The position numbers and the translations under genes were made by a program. A stretch of 64,000 nt of DNA from an uncultured Opitutales bacterium (lineage in GTDB: Bacteria; Verrucomicrobiota; Verrucomicrobiia; Opitutales; UBA953), in the NCBI GenBank assembly GCA_934675585.1, contig CAKUQY010000009.1, positions 1 to 64,000 of the forward strand. Direction: 5' to 3'. Numbering within the stretch: position 1 is the first letter of the stretch; each line of letters begins with the position of its first letter. This document shows positions 33,271 through 43,467 of this stretch, piece by piece. The notes below the pieces were generated by a model. It did no database searches and had not been told where the DNA came from. It was given only the letters and a program-made list of their open reading frames with translations.

Positions 33271-34431
33271 TTAGCCGAGGCAATCGGTTACTAATTCGCG
33301 CATAATGGCTTCGTCTTCGCGTGGACGGGCGATGAGCGATTCAAACGCTTGCATAAGTGCCAATTGCCAATCGATGAGTTTTTTTAAATTTATTCCAGGC
33401 AATGTTAGCGTTTGGTAGGCGACTTTGGTTCCCAAATACCAAGCGTTTTGCGAAAAAATATTGTAGGGTGATTTTTCATCGTTCCCGCCATACATTGGCA
33501 AGAATGTTTCAGACGCTTGGGCGAACGCGGTTTTATTGATGCCAAAACGTTCGCTCAATGAAATCTTTTTGGTTGCTAAAAGTGATTGCACTTGAATGAG
33601 CATACTCAAACGGCGTTGCATTGAAATTAACAGCGGGCGCGCCGAATCATTATTGTAAAAATAACGATGCAGGGCTTCAAGTGTTTGCGTCAAATCGCCT
33701 GAAAAGAAAAATTCCACCGGCTCAAAAAAATCACCTTCGCCAAAAACAGGAACCATTTTGATGACAATTTCGTCGTCAATTTTGCCGCCTTTGCCAACAT
33801 AGCAAGCGAGTTTTTCTAATTCTACAAAACTCATGCGCGTGCTGTTGTTTACTTTGGTCGCGAGCAATTTTGCTGCGTTGGCGGTGATTTTTACGCCAAG
33901 TCGTTCGGCTTCGGTTTCGAGAGAATCGCCGAGATCTGCGGGATCGTCGTTCCCGCGAATTTCTTGGAGTTCCCGTGCTAATTTAAAAAAGTTTTTGGTT
34001 GTGTTTTTGCGGCTGTCGGGTTTGATGATTGAAACGATTGCGCAAACTTCATCGGAATTAAGCGTTCCCGCAGCTTGTAAAAGTCGCGCGACGCCTTCGC
34101 TGGCTTTTTCAGACCCGCCGAGCGCGCCTTCTGAAAACCAATTAACATTTCGCAACCAAACAAATTTTTTGCCACCAAACATTGGCAAAGTATTCGCGGC
34201 TTCCAAAAAACGATCAACAATTTCGCTAACATCGTCCACGCGCAACGCTACGCCTTCAACAATATCTTTGGACATATCGTCAAATGCTTCGGCGCTTTCG
34301 CGTTCCCAATATTCACTTGCGGCGCGATTAACCAAAAAATCATCGTTCCCAGCAAAAACGACATAGCCAAATCCCGCTGGAATTTCTGCGGAAACGTCGT
34401 TTTTTTCGCTTGTTTTTTTTGCGCGTGCCAT
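33271..34431 (-). CDS. holA: DNA polymerase III subunit delta
   Basis: This 386-residue protein fits the clamp-loader delta subunit, which opens the beta sliding clamp on DNA. An AAA+-like N-terminal part contains the motif FAGNDDFLVNRAASEYWERE (residues about 24-43) and FGGKKFVWLRN (about 84-94). The middle holds FFKLARELQEI and the SRMSFVELEKLACYVGKGG-like segment typical of delta, and the C-terminal helical collar domain contains FFSGDLTQTLEALHRYFYNN. The start at 34431 (MARAKKTSEKND) lies 7 nt after a TAAAAT box; a start 12 codons upstream would overlap that promoter. It is divergent from gyrB. Confidence 0.85.
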   Translation of the reverse strand: MARAKKTSEKNDVSAEIPAGFGYVVFAGNDDFLVNRAASEYWERESAEAFDDMSKDIVEGVALRVDDVSEIVDRFLEAANTLPMFGGKKFVWLRNVNWFSEGALGGSEKASEGVARLLQAAGTLNSDEVCAIVSIIKPDSRKNTTKNFFKLARELQEIRGNDDPADLGDSLETEAERLGVKITANAAKLLATKVNNSTRMSFVELEKLACYVGKGGKIDDEIVIKMVPVFGEGDFFEPVEFFFSGDLTQTLEALHRYFYNNDSARPLLISMQRRLSMLIQVQSLLATKKISLSERFGINKTAFAQASETFLPMYGGNDEKSPYNIFSQNAWYLGTKVAYQTLTLPGINLKKLIDWQLALMQAFESLIARPREDEAIMRELVTDCLG

Positions 34432-34438
34432 AAAAATA

Positions 34439-34467
34439 ATTTTAAAGTCCAACACGCGTTCCCGCAA
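34439..34467 (-). promoter_or_regulatory. Promoter of holA, -35 from the repeated word
   Basis: On the minus strand TTGCGG (34467-34462, the left part of TTGCGGGAACG), a 17 bp spacer and TAAAAT (34444-34439) end 7 nt before the ATG at 34431. Confidence 0.6.
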
Positions 34468-34525
34468 CGGAAATAATGCGGGCTTGGCGGGAACGCTGTT
34501 AGCTTGCGGGAACGAGATTTGGTGC

Positions 34526-34554
34526 TTTACGCACGCGCGCGTGTGTAATATAAT
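34526..34554 (+). promoter_or_regulatory. Promoter of gyrB-gyrA with Z-DNA-prone spacer
   Basis: TTTACG (34526-34531), a 17 bp spacer and a perfect TATAAT (34549-34554) lie 26 nt before the gyrB ATG. The spacer is nearly all alternating purine-pyrimidine (34531-34546, 16 bp) and includes the palindrome CACGCGCGCGTG. Confidence 0.65.
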
Positions 34555-34559
34555 AGTAG

Positions 34560-37187
<2,628 letters not shown>

Positions 37188-37220
37188 TTCATTCACGGGA
37201 ACACTTAATTTATTACAATT

Positions 37221-39698
37221 ATGGCAGAAAATACAGAAATTTCGGAAAACATCCAGCCCGCTAATATTAAAAATATTATGGAAACGGCCTACATCGATTA
37301 TTCGATGTCGGTCATCGTGGCGCGCGCCTTGCCAGATGTGCGCGACGGTTTAAAACCTGTGCAACGTCGCGTGATTTATGCGATGGCAAAAGAAGGTCTT
37401 ACACACAGTGGCGGTTTTGACAAATGCGCGGGCGTTGTGGGTGAAGTTTTGAAAAATTACCACCCTCACGGCGACTTGTCGGTTTACGACACGCTTGTGC
37501 GTTTGGCGCAAGATTGGGTTATGCGTTATCCGTTGATCGTGCCACAAGGCAACTTTGGTTCGATCGAAGGCGACTCGGCGGCGGCTTATCGTTATACCGA
37601 ATGTAAATTGCAAACACTCGCAGAAGATTTGTTGAGCGACATTAAAGAAGACACCGTCGATTTTATGCCCAACTACAAAGAATCGACTGTCGAGCCGACC
37701 GTTTTGCCGTCGGCGCTCCCAAATTTGTTGATGAATGGCTCAACGGGTATTGCTGTGGGTATGGCAACCAATATTCCGCCACACAACAGCAAAGAATTGG
37801 TTGATTTTGCGTGCGCGTTAATCGATAATCCATCAATGAGTTTTGAAGAAGTCGAAACCTATTTAAAAGGTCCTGACTTCCCAACAGGTGGCATCATCAA
37901 CGGCTACGAAGGTATTCGCGAATATTTCCGCACAGGACGTGGCAAAGTGCGCGTTCGTGGCGTTGCAGAGGCAGAAGAGGTCGATGGTCGCCAAGCGGTC
38001 GTCATTAAAGAAATTCCTTACAACGTCAATCGCGCCGAACTCGTGAAACGCATTGCCGAACTCGTCAAAGACAAAGTGTTGCCGGAAGTTTCGGATCTGC
38101 GAAACGAATCTTCGGAAGACGACGGAACGCGAATTGTAATCGAGTTGAAAAAAGGCACCGCCGAACGCGTTGTCATCAACAAACTTTACAAGCACACACA
38201 ACTTGAAACGACTTTTGGTGTTATTTTGCTCGCGCTCGATCGCAATCGTCCAAAGCAAATGAACATCAAAGAAATGATGGAATGCTTTATCGAGCACCGT
38301 CGCGATGTTACCAAGCGCCGCACGGCGTATCGTTTGCGTGAAGCTGAAATGCGCGCTCATATTCTCGAGGGCTATAAAATCGCCTATCGCAATATGGATG
38401 AAATTATCAAGCTCATTCGCAAATCGTCAAACGATGAAGAAGCCATTGCAAATATGATGTCGCGCTATGGTTTGAGCGAAATCCAAGCCAAGAGTATTCT
38501 TGACATGAAATTGCGTCAATTGACACAATTGGCAATTGATAAAATTGAAGACGAATATCAAGCATTGCTCGTTAAAATTGCAGGGCTCAAAGATATTTTG
38601 GCAAATGAACACACCTTGTTGCAATTGGTCAAAAGTGAATTGCGCGAAGCTGGCAAAAAATACAACAGCGACCGCAAAACAATTATCCAACCCGCAGAAG
38701 GCGAATACAATCCTGAAGACTTCATCAAAAACGAACCTTGCGCGATTGTTTGTTCCCACGACGGATTCATTAAACGCGTCGCGATGGATCAATTCCGTTT
38801 GCAAAATCGTAAAGGCACGGGAACGAAAGGAAATACCCACGATAACGATTTCGTGGAATACGCGTTCTCGACGATGACTCACGACCGCATTATGTTCTTC
38901 ACCAACAAAGGTCGCGTTTATGTTCAAAAAGCATACGAAATTCCGGAAGGTTCGCGCACTTCTATGGGGCGCGCTTTGACTAATGTTCTTGAATTGCAAG
39001 AAGGCGAAACACTCGCAACCTTGATGCCAATTAAAGAATTTAGCGAAGAACAAAACGTTTTCTTTGCAACGGCTGAAGGTCAAGTTAAGAAAACCGTTTT
39101 GGCAGAATACAAAAACTGCAACCGCCGCGGCATTATTGCAATCAATCTCCACGAAGGCGACCAGCTCGTTTCTGTGCGCTTGACTCGCGGGAACGACCAA
39201 GTGATGCTCTTTACCGAACAAGGCAAAGCAATTCGCTTTGAAGAAACAGAAGCGCGCCAACTCGGCCGTTCTGCATCGGGCGTGATTGGTATGCGTTTAG
39301 GTGAAGGCGATAAAGTCGTCGCGCTCGAAATCGTTGATCAAGTTCCGGAATCATCTTCAACCATTCTTATCGTTGGCAAAAACGGCAAGGGCAAACGCAC
39401 TTACTTCAACGATAAAGAGGGCGAAGTTTTTCGCACACAACATCGTGGCGGCGTTGGCATCATCGCAATCAAAAACGATTCAGGCGTCGCGGGAGCGGTA
39501 GAAGTTACCGACGACGATCAAGTGATGGTGATCACGACGACGGGACAAAGCATTCGCTTCAAAGTCCGCAAAATTCGTAAGACAGGACGCACTTCGCAGG
39601 GCGTTATCCTGATGGATCTCAGTGGCGAAAAAGACGTTGGCGAAATCGCGGCACTCGTCAAAGTTGCTTCTGTCGAAGACGACGAAGACGCTGAATAA
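37221..39698 (+). CDS. gyrA: DNA gyrase subunit A
   Basis: GyrA carries the DNA-cleaving tyrosine and wraps DNA. In 825 residues the N-terminal breakage domain includes RALPDVRDGLKPVQRR (about 36-51), the QRDR helix HPHGDLSVYDTLVRLAQ (about 81-97) and the catalytic Tyr in AAAYRYTE. The C-terminal part is a six-bladed beta-pinwheel with repeated motifs such as VMLFTEQGKAIRF and VMVITTTGQSIRF. Residue 86, at the position of E. coli Ser83, is Leu (codon 37476-37478), a change associated with quinolone resistance in other bacteria. It is the second gene of the gyrBA operon and is followed by a strong terminator. Confidence 0.98.
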   Translation: MAENTEISENIQPANIKNIMETAYIDYSMSVIVARALPDVRDGLKPVQRRVIYAMAKEGLTHSGGFDKCAGVVGEVLKNYHPHGDLSVYDTLVRLAQDWVMRYPLIVPQGNFGSIEGDSAAAYRYTECKLQTLAEDLLSDIKEDTVDFMPNYKESTVEPTVLPSALPNLLMNGSTGIAVGMATNIPPHNSKELVDFACALIDNPSMSFEEVETYLKGPDFPTGGIINGYEGIREYFRTGRGKVRVRGVAEAEEVDGRQAVVIKEIPYNVNRAELVKRIAELVKDKVLPEVSDLRNESSEDDGTRIVIELKKGTAERVVINKLYKHTQLETTFGVILLALDRNRPKQMNIKEMMECFIEHRRDVTKRRTAYRLREAEMRAHILEGYKIAYRNMDEIIKLIRKSSNDEEAIANMMSRYGLSEIQAKSILDMKLRQLTQLAIDKIEDEYQALLVKIAGLKDILANEHTLLQLVKSELREAGKKYNSDRKTIIQPAEGEYNPEDFIKNEPCAIVCSHDGFIKRVAMDQFRLQNRKGTGTKGNTHDNDFVEYAFSTMTHDRIMFFTNKGRVYVQKAYEIPEGSRTSMGRALTNVLELQEGETLATLMPIKEFSEEQNVFFATAEGQVKKTVLAEYKNCNRRGIIAINLHEGDQLVSVRLTRGNDQVMLFTEQGKAIRFEETEARQLGRSASGVIGMRLGEGDKVVALEIVDQVPESSSTILIVGKNGKGKRTYFNDKEGEVFRTQHRGGVGIIAIKNDSGVAGAVEVTDDDQVMVITTTGQSIRFKVRKIRKTGRTSQGVILMDLSGEKDVGEIAALVKVASVEDDEDAE

Positions 39699-39717
39699 AA
39701 TTCAAAATAAATAAAAC

Positions 39718-39759
39718 GCGTTCCCGTGAAATTCGTTTCGCGGGAACGCTTTTTTTTTT
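39718..39759 (+). terminator. Terminator of gyrBA, from inverted repeated words
   Basis: A 14 bp stem (39718-39731 with 39736-39749, one G-U pair), a 4-nt loop and ten T follow the gyrA stop by 19 bp. Confidence 0.88.
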
Positions 39760-39882
39760 GAGGAGAGTTAAAATTTAAAAGTTAAGAGTTTCCGTTCCCG
39801 CGCGAATCACGATTCGCGTTCCCGCCAATCGCTCATCTTATTACGTAGAAAGCTTTCAGCTTTCAGTTATCAGTTATTTTCA

Positions 39883-39912
39883 TTGCCAAGAGAAAAGGCG
39901 AAACCTTATAAT
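39883..39912 (+). promoter_or_regulatory. Promoter of nadK
   Basis: TTGCCA (39883-39888), an 18 bp spacer and TATAAT (39907-39912) end 6 nt before the ATG at 39919. Confidence 0.6.
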
Positions 39913-39918
39913 CTAATT

Positions 39919-40737
39919 ATGAAAATTTCGCGAATTGCTATTATTTGGAATCGCACAAAAACAGGCGCAGAAACTTGCGCGGGAACGGTTGCCGAACAAG
40001 CTAAAAAACACGGCATCGACGTGCGCATCGCGCAAGAATTTCCTGTAAAAAAAGAAACACTTTCCGATTGCCAATTGTGTTGCGTGATTGGTGGCGATGG
40101 TACAATTTTGGGCGTTGTTTCAAGTGCAGTCGCAAATGACGTTCCCATTTTTGGCATCAATCTTGGCAAGTTGGGTTATCTCGCCAATTATGCTGCAAAA
40201 AATATCGAGCGCGATTTGGCGGCGATTTTCAAGGGGGATTATCGTTTGGTACCACATACTTTGCTCGAATGCAAACTGGGCGCGGGAACATCTTTGCTGG
40301 CACTCAACGATATTGTAATCAAAGCCAAAGATCCATTTCGTTTGACAACTTTGCGCGTCGATTCTTGCGAATGTGGCGAGATCAACACTTTTCGTGGTGA
40401 CGGTTTGATTTTCACCACCTCGACTGGCTCAACTGCGTATTCGCTCAGCGCGGGCGGTCCGCTGATTCATTCAGAAACCGATGTTTTTGCGATGACGCCG
40501 TTGAGCCCGCACACACTTTCTAACCGCTCAATTGTTTTGCCGCGCGCCATGAGTTTGCAAGTGCTAAACGAAAACGAAAGCGTTCCCGTCGCCCTTGCTG
40601 TCGATGGAAATGTTTTGATTGAACCTTGTGAAAACGAAAAAATTTTCATCAAACTTTCCGAAAAAAAGTTGAATATTTTGCAGCCAAAATCACTGTCCGA
40701 ATTTGAAATTTTGCGCACAAAACTAAAATGGGTGTAA
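39919..40737 (+). CDS. nadK: NAD kinase
   Basis: NadK phosphorylates NAD to NADP in the cytoplasm. The 272-residue protein has the signature VIGGDGTILG (about 56-65), GINLGKLGYL (about 78-87), and the TSTGSTAYSLSAGGPLIH loop (about 166-183) that binds the nicotinamide side. A longer frame opens at 39883, but the TATAAT box ending at 39912 makes ATG 39919 (MKISRIAIIWN) the likely start, and this also matches family N-termini. The LolA-like gene starts 4 bp after its stop, so the two probably form an operon. Confidence 0.95.
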   Translation: MKISRIAIIWNRTKTGAETCAGTVAEQAKKHGIDVRIAQEFPVKKETLSDCQLCCVIGGDGTILGVVSSAVANDVPIFGINLGKLGYLANYAAKNIERDLAAIFKGDYRLVPHTLLECKLGAGTSLLALNDIVIKAKDPFRLTTLRVDSCECGEINTFRGDGLIFTTSTGSTAYSLSAGGPLIHSETDVFAMTPLSPHTLSNRSIVLPRAMSLQVLNENESVPVALAVDGNVLIEPCENEKIFIKLSEKKLNILQPKSLSEFEILRTKLKWV

Positions 40738-40741
40738 TCGT

Positions 40742-41608
40742 ATGAAAAAATTTGGAATAATTTTGTTAGGATTTTTTATTTTCGCGGGAACGCTTTTTGC
40801 ACAGTCGCGATTGAATGCGGGAGCGCGCCAATTAGAGCCCGAAGTCGCAGCGCAACAACTCGCCGAATTTAAAAATTTTCGTATGCCAGGCGATTTTTGC
40901 TTGCAATTTCGCATCGTTCACAAACCGCGCAACAGCGACGAAGAACGTCATTTTGCGGGAACGCTTTGGGGCACGTGGATTGACGGCGCGCTGCGTATGC
41001 GCATCACTTTGCGACGCTTGCTCGAAACTGGCGACACACTTGTTTCTCCAACGCAAACATCGCGCCGTTTGCTGATGATTGGCGGTGAAAAACCTGAATT
41101 GTGGGAAGCCAACGAACAGGGCGTTCCCGTGAAAATCGACGCGAAAAACACCGAGCCATTTTTTGACGGCATCGTCATCGCGCCGTTTGATTTGCAAACG
41201 CCATTTATTTATTGGAAAGATTTTGAATATTTGAGAACCGAACGTTTGCGCGGACGCGTTTCGCACTTTTATAAATTCTTCCCGCCACAAGATTTTAAAG
41301 TTGCACATCCCGAAATTGCCGCGGTGCAAATCGCGATGGACCGCACTTACAACGCGCTCGTCAACGTCGCAACGCTCGGCGGGAACGATAAAATGTTGAA
41401 AAATTTTTTGCTTGGTTCAGTCAAAAAAGTAAACGAAGATTACATTTTTAAAACGCTCGACGTGCGCGACGAGTGTTCCCGCGACAAAGACACTTTCGAG
41501 GTAAAAAAAGCCGCCTTGCGCCTCGCTTTGCCCGCCGATTATTTCGTTCCCGCCGCCCTCGAAAAACCCGACCTACAAATGCCTGTTAGCATTTTTGAAA
41601 AATTGTAA
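40742..41608 (+). CDS. Exported LolA-like outer-membrane lipoprotein-sorting family protein
   Basis: The 288-residue protein has a cleavable signal peptide (MKKFGIILLGFFIFAGTLFAQS) and a single beta-rich domain. Segments such as APFDLQTPFIYWKDFEYLRTE and RLRGRVSHFYKFFPP resemble the unclosed beta-barrel (LolA/LppX fold) proteins annotated as outer membrane lipoprotein-sorting proteins in Verrucomicrobiota. It should act in the periplasm carrying lipid or lipoprotein. It is the second gene after nadK. The gene lacks the strict LolA motifs, so true lipoprotein sorting is not certain. Confidence 0.65.
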   Translation: MKKFGIILLGFFIFAGTLFAQSRLNAGARQLEPEVAAQQLAEFKNFRMPGDFCLQFRIVHKPRNSDEERHFAGTLWGTWIDGALRMRITLRRLLETGDTLVSPTQTSRRLLMIGGEKPELWEANEQGVPVKIDAKNTEPFFDGIVIAPFDLQTPFIYWKDFEYLRTERLRGRVSHFYKFFPPQDFKVAHPEIAAVQIAMDRTYNALVNVATLGGNDKMLKNFLLGSVKKVNEDYIFKTLDVRDECSRDKDTFEVKKAALRLALPADYFVPAALEKPDLQMPVSIFEKL

Positions 41609-41624
41609 TTTTTAATTGTATAAA
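41595..41624 (+). promoter_or_regulatory. Promoter of the truncated helicase gene
   Basis: TTGAAA (41595-41600), an 18 bp spacer and TATAAA (41619-41624) end 6 nt before the ATG at 41631. The -35 falls within the last codons of the LolA-like gene. Confidence 0.5.
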
Positions 41625-41630
41625 GTTGTC

Positions 41631-41727
41631 ATGAATATCCTTGATAATATTAATACTCGTATTGGCGATGCTTTAAAAGAAGATTTATGCGAAGGGGCAA
41701 GGCTTTGTGTTATTGCTGAAAATTTTT
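41631..41727 (+). pseudogene. 5' remnant of a PLD/SNF2-type helicase gene cut by an insertion element
   Basis: The first 32 codons (MNILDNINTRIGDALKED then LCEGARLCVIAENF) match, from memory, the conserved start of large phospholipase-D-plus-SNF2-helicase proteins, which often sit near restriction or other defence genes. At 41728 the frame runs into the inverted repeat of the ISL3-type element. No continuation of the helicase is seen beyond the element at 42513, so the rest was deleted. The family call is from a short stretch only. Confidence 0.5.
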
Positions 41728-41732
41728 GGCTC

Positions 41733-42092
41733 TCATTCAGGTTGGCTGAAAAATCGGGCACGGCAAAAATAAAAATGTTGTCTTAATTTGAGAAACAAAT
41801 AATCAACGTCGGAAACGCCGCAGGCCTTGCTAATTATACGTTTTAGTGTCGCGTTTGTTGCTTCAATTTTGCCTGAATTTACCTTGTAAACAAATGCGTT
41901 TGCAATTTGACGAAAATGCAATTCTATTTTTCGGGCAAATTTTTGAACCCGAGAAATGCCCGATTTGAACGCTATTTTTATCCACGAACCCAACGCCAAT
42001 TGCGCTTCCAACGCGTCTTTAATTTTGAAAATCGCGCGAAATTGTTCTTTGAGCAAATAAGTTTTGTTGAGCGTCTCGTTCGATTTGAGCAA
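41733..42092 (-). pseudogene. C-terminal fragment of an ISL3 transposase
   Basis: This 119-codon frame shows the ISL3 C-terminal signature: LKEQFRAIFKIKDALEAQLAL, then IANAFVYKVNSGKIEATNATLK and ACGVSDVDYLFLKLRQ, where the Glu of the catalytic triad region and the conserved GKIEA.N pattern lie. It overlaps the zinc-finger fragment in another frame (offset by one), so a deletion with frameshift joined them. A copy of the repeated word and a run of ten T lie near the junction (about 42100-42125). Confidence 0.75.
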
Positions 42093-42414
42093 CAGCGCTA
42101 ATTTTTTTTTTCGCGGGAACGCTCAAAAACTCCGAACGCCGCACAGAAAAAAGCGCGGGTCGTGGCGTGTAAAATTTGCCGCATTGGGGGCAACAAAACT
42201 GAATCGTTTCTACGTCGTAGCGCGTTTCTTTGTCGAGAACTGGCAGGTCGAGCACATTGCAAATCTGCTTTTTCATATGTTTTTTCATGCGCTCGCCGCA
42301 GTGTGAACACGTGCAGCCGAATCGTGCGTCGAATTTGTAATTGACGATAATGTTTTTAGCTTCTACAATAATTCCAACAACACACCAGTTGGCAATTTTA
42401 AATAAGTTTTTCAT
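42019..42414 (-). pseudogene. N-terminal zinc-finger fragment of an ISL3 transposase
   Basis: This frame of 131 codons begins MKNLFKIANWCVVGIIVEAK and carries two CxxC pairs, CSHCGERMKKH and CCPQCGKFYTPR, the usual ISL3 zinc-binding module used for DNA contact. After about residue 105 the similarity ends and the frame runs on into the other fragment's DNA. The central RNase-H-like catalytic domain is absent. Confidence 0.7.
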
Positions 42415-42586
42415 TCTCTATTTGTATAAAAATTACAAATAATTTGCGAGCTTGGTGTGTTGCCTTTTTTATTTTTGCCGTGCCGATTTTTCAGCCAACC
42501 TGAATGAGAGCCATTTTTTTGCTTTACAATGACTTGAAAATGCGCGAAAATGGAATAACAACTTTTAACATTAACCAATAAAAATA

Positions 42587-42685
42587 ATGGGCAATCTCAA
42601 GAAAAAACGTCGTCTTAAGATGAACAAACACAAGCGCCGTAAGCGTTCTAAGGCAAATCGCCACAAGAAACGCCTTTGGGGCTAA
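42587..42685 (+). CDS. bS22/mS38-like (AURKAIP1/COX24 domain) mini ribosomal protein, 32 aa
   Basis: This 32-residue frame encodes a very basic peptide ([20 protein letters not shown], then [12 protein letters not shown]). It matches the AURKAIP1/COX24 domain pattern, KKRRxKMxKHKxRKRxxxNRxKK, known from mitochondrial mS38 and from the short bacterial 30S protein bS22. It should bind 16S rRNA in the small subunit. The A-rich region before the ATG is typical of this genome. A terminator lies 69 bp downstream. It begins only 75 bp after the right end of the insertion element and has no copies of the repeated word. Confidence 0.8.
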   Translation: MGNLKKKRRLKMNKHKRRKRSKANRHKKRLWG

Positions 42686-42753
42686 ACCGCGATGCGGTTT
42701 GTGTTGTCCTTGGGCGAAAAAAAAACTCGAGGACATCATCTCCAGCGAACAAT

Positions 42754-42784
42754 GCCCACGCTTCAAACCGTGGGCGCTTTTTTT
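42754..42784 (+). terminator. Terminator after the bS22-like gene
   Basis: The 7 bp stem GCCCACG/CGTGGGC with an 8-nt loop is followed after GC by a run of seven T. Confidence 0.8.
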
Positions 42785-42790
42785 ATAATA

Positions 42791-43444
42791 ATGTTAGGTA
42801 AAATCGCAAACTTTTTCTTTGGTCCGCGCAATGCTCAAAAGCACGCATTGGTCGTTTTTTCTCCAACACAATCATTTAAAGGCGAAGCTAATATCGTTTC
42901 GGCACTTTTTCGTGAAGGGCTGACAGTTTATCATTTGCGCCGTCCGCGTTGGAGTGCACAACAAATTATAACTTGGGTAAAATCGATTCCAGAAGATTTG
43001 CGGGAACGCATTATTTTGCATCAACATCCAGAGTTAGTGGCGCGTTTGGGCGTGGCAGGTTTTTGTGCGGAGAGTCCAAAATCGCTCCCGCCAAAATCGC
43101 TCGATTGTGGTGTGCGCATGGCGATTTGCCAATCGTATGATGATTTGTTGGAAGTGCGAAAACAATGTGTGGCGGTGCTTTTGGGACCGTTATTTTTGAG
43201 TAGTCATCGCGATTTAACCGTTCCCGCGCGCACACCTGAGGAATTGGTGGCGACGGTTGCTTATTTTCGCAAGTATTTTCCGAATAGCCCTTTGCGCATT
43301 TTTGCGTATGGTGGGGTCAATTGTGCGCAATCGGTGCGCGCTTGTCGCGATTTGGCTTGTTTTGATGGTTTTGCTTCGATGAGTGGTATTTGGAACGATG
43401 GCGAGCCGATTGAAAACTTTAAAAAATTGTGCAAACAGTGGTAA
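42791..43444 (+). CDS. Thiamine-phosphate-synthase-like TIM-barrel protein
   Basis: The 217-residue protein resembles ThiE/TenI, which joins the thiazole and pyrimidine parts of thiamine. Shared landmarks are EGLTVYHLRRPRW (the LRxK/xP strand, about 39-51), RIILHQHPELVARLGVAGFCAES (HxxxELA and the vHL-type loop), SYDDLLEV, and a C-terminal FAYGGVN-type phosphate loop. Several catalytic residues of genuine ThiE cannot be confirmed, so a related function is possible. I choose ATG 42791 (MLGKIANFF) because the longer frame from 42692 reads through a terminator. The GT9 gene follows 23 bp downstream. Confidence 0.7.
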   Translation: MLGKIANFFFGPRNAQKHALVVFSPTQSFKGEANIVSALFREGLTVYHLRRPRWSAQQIITWVKSIPEDLRERIILHQHPELVARLGVAGFCAESPKSLPPKSLDCGVRMAICQSYDDLLEVRKQCVAVLLGPLFLSSHRDLTVPARTPEELVATVAYFRKYFPNSPLRIFAYGGVNCAQSVRACRDLACFDGFASMSGIWNDGEPIENFKKLCKQW

Positions 43445-43467
43445 TGTTTGCGACGCTTTAAAAATAA

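Larger units (their letters stand above)
41728..42512. mobile_element. Defective ISL3-family insertion element
   Basis: The element is 785 bp with terminal inverted repeats of about 47 bp that start GGCTCTCATTCAGGTTGGC and differ by one inserted G. The GGCTCT start is typical of the ISL3 family. The flanks are T-rich (AAATTTTT on the left, ATTTTTTT on the right), which is compatible with a diverged 8 bp target duplication. Inside are only the N-terminal zinc-finger part and the C-terminal part of a transposase, in different frames on the minus strand; the DDE core is missing. It is therefore non-autonomous. It interrupts a helicase gene. Confidence 0.85.

Noticed and set aside
42784..42790. 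TATAAT box directly before the ThiE-like gene as a leaderless promoter
   Set aside because: Only one base separates it from the ATG, so transcription would start inside the gene; the T-run of the terminator explains the AT-rich sequence.
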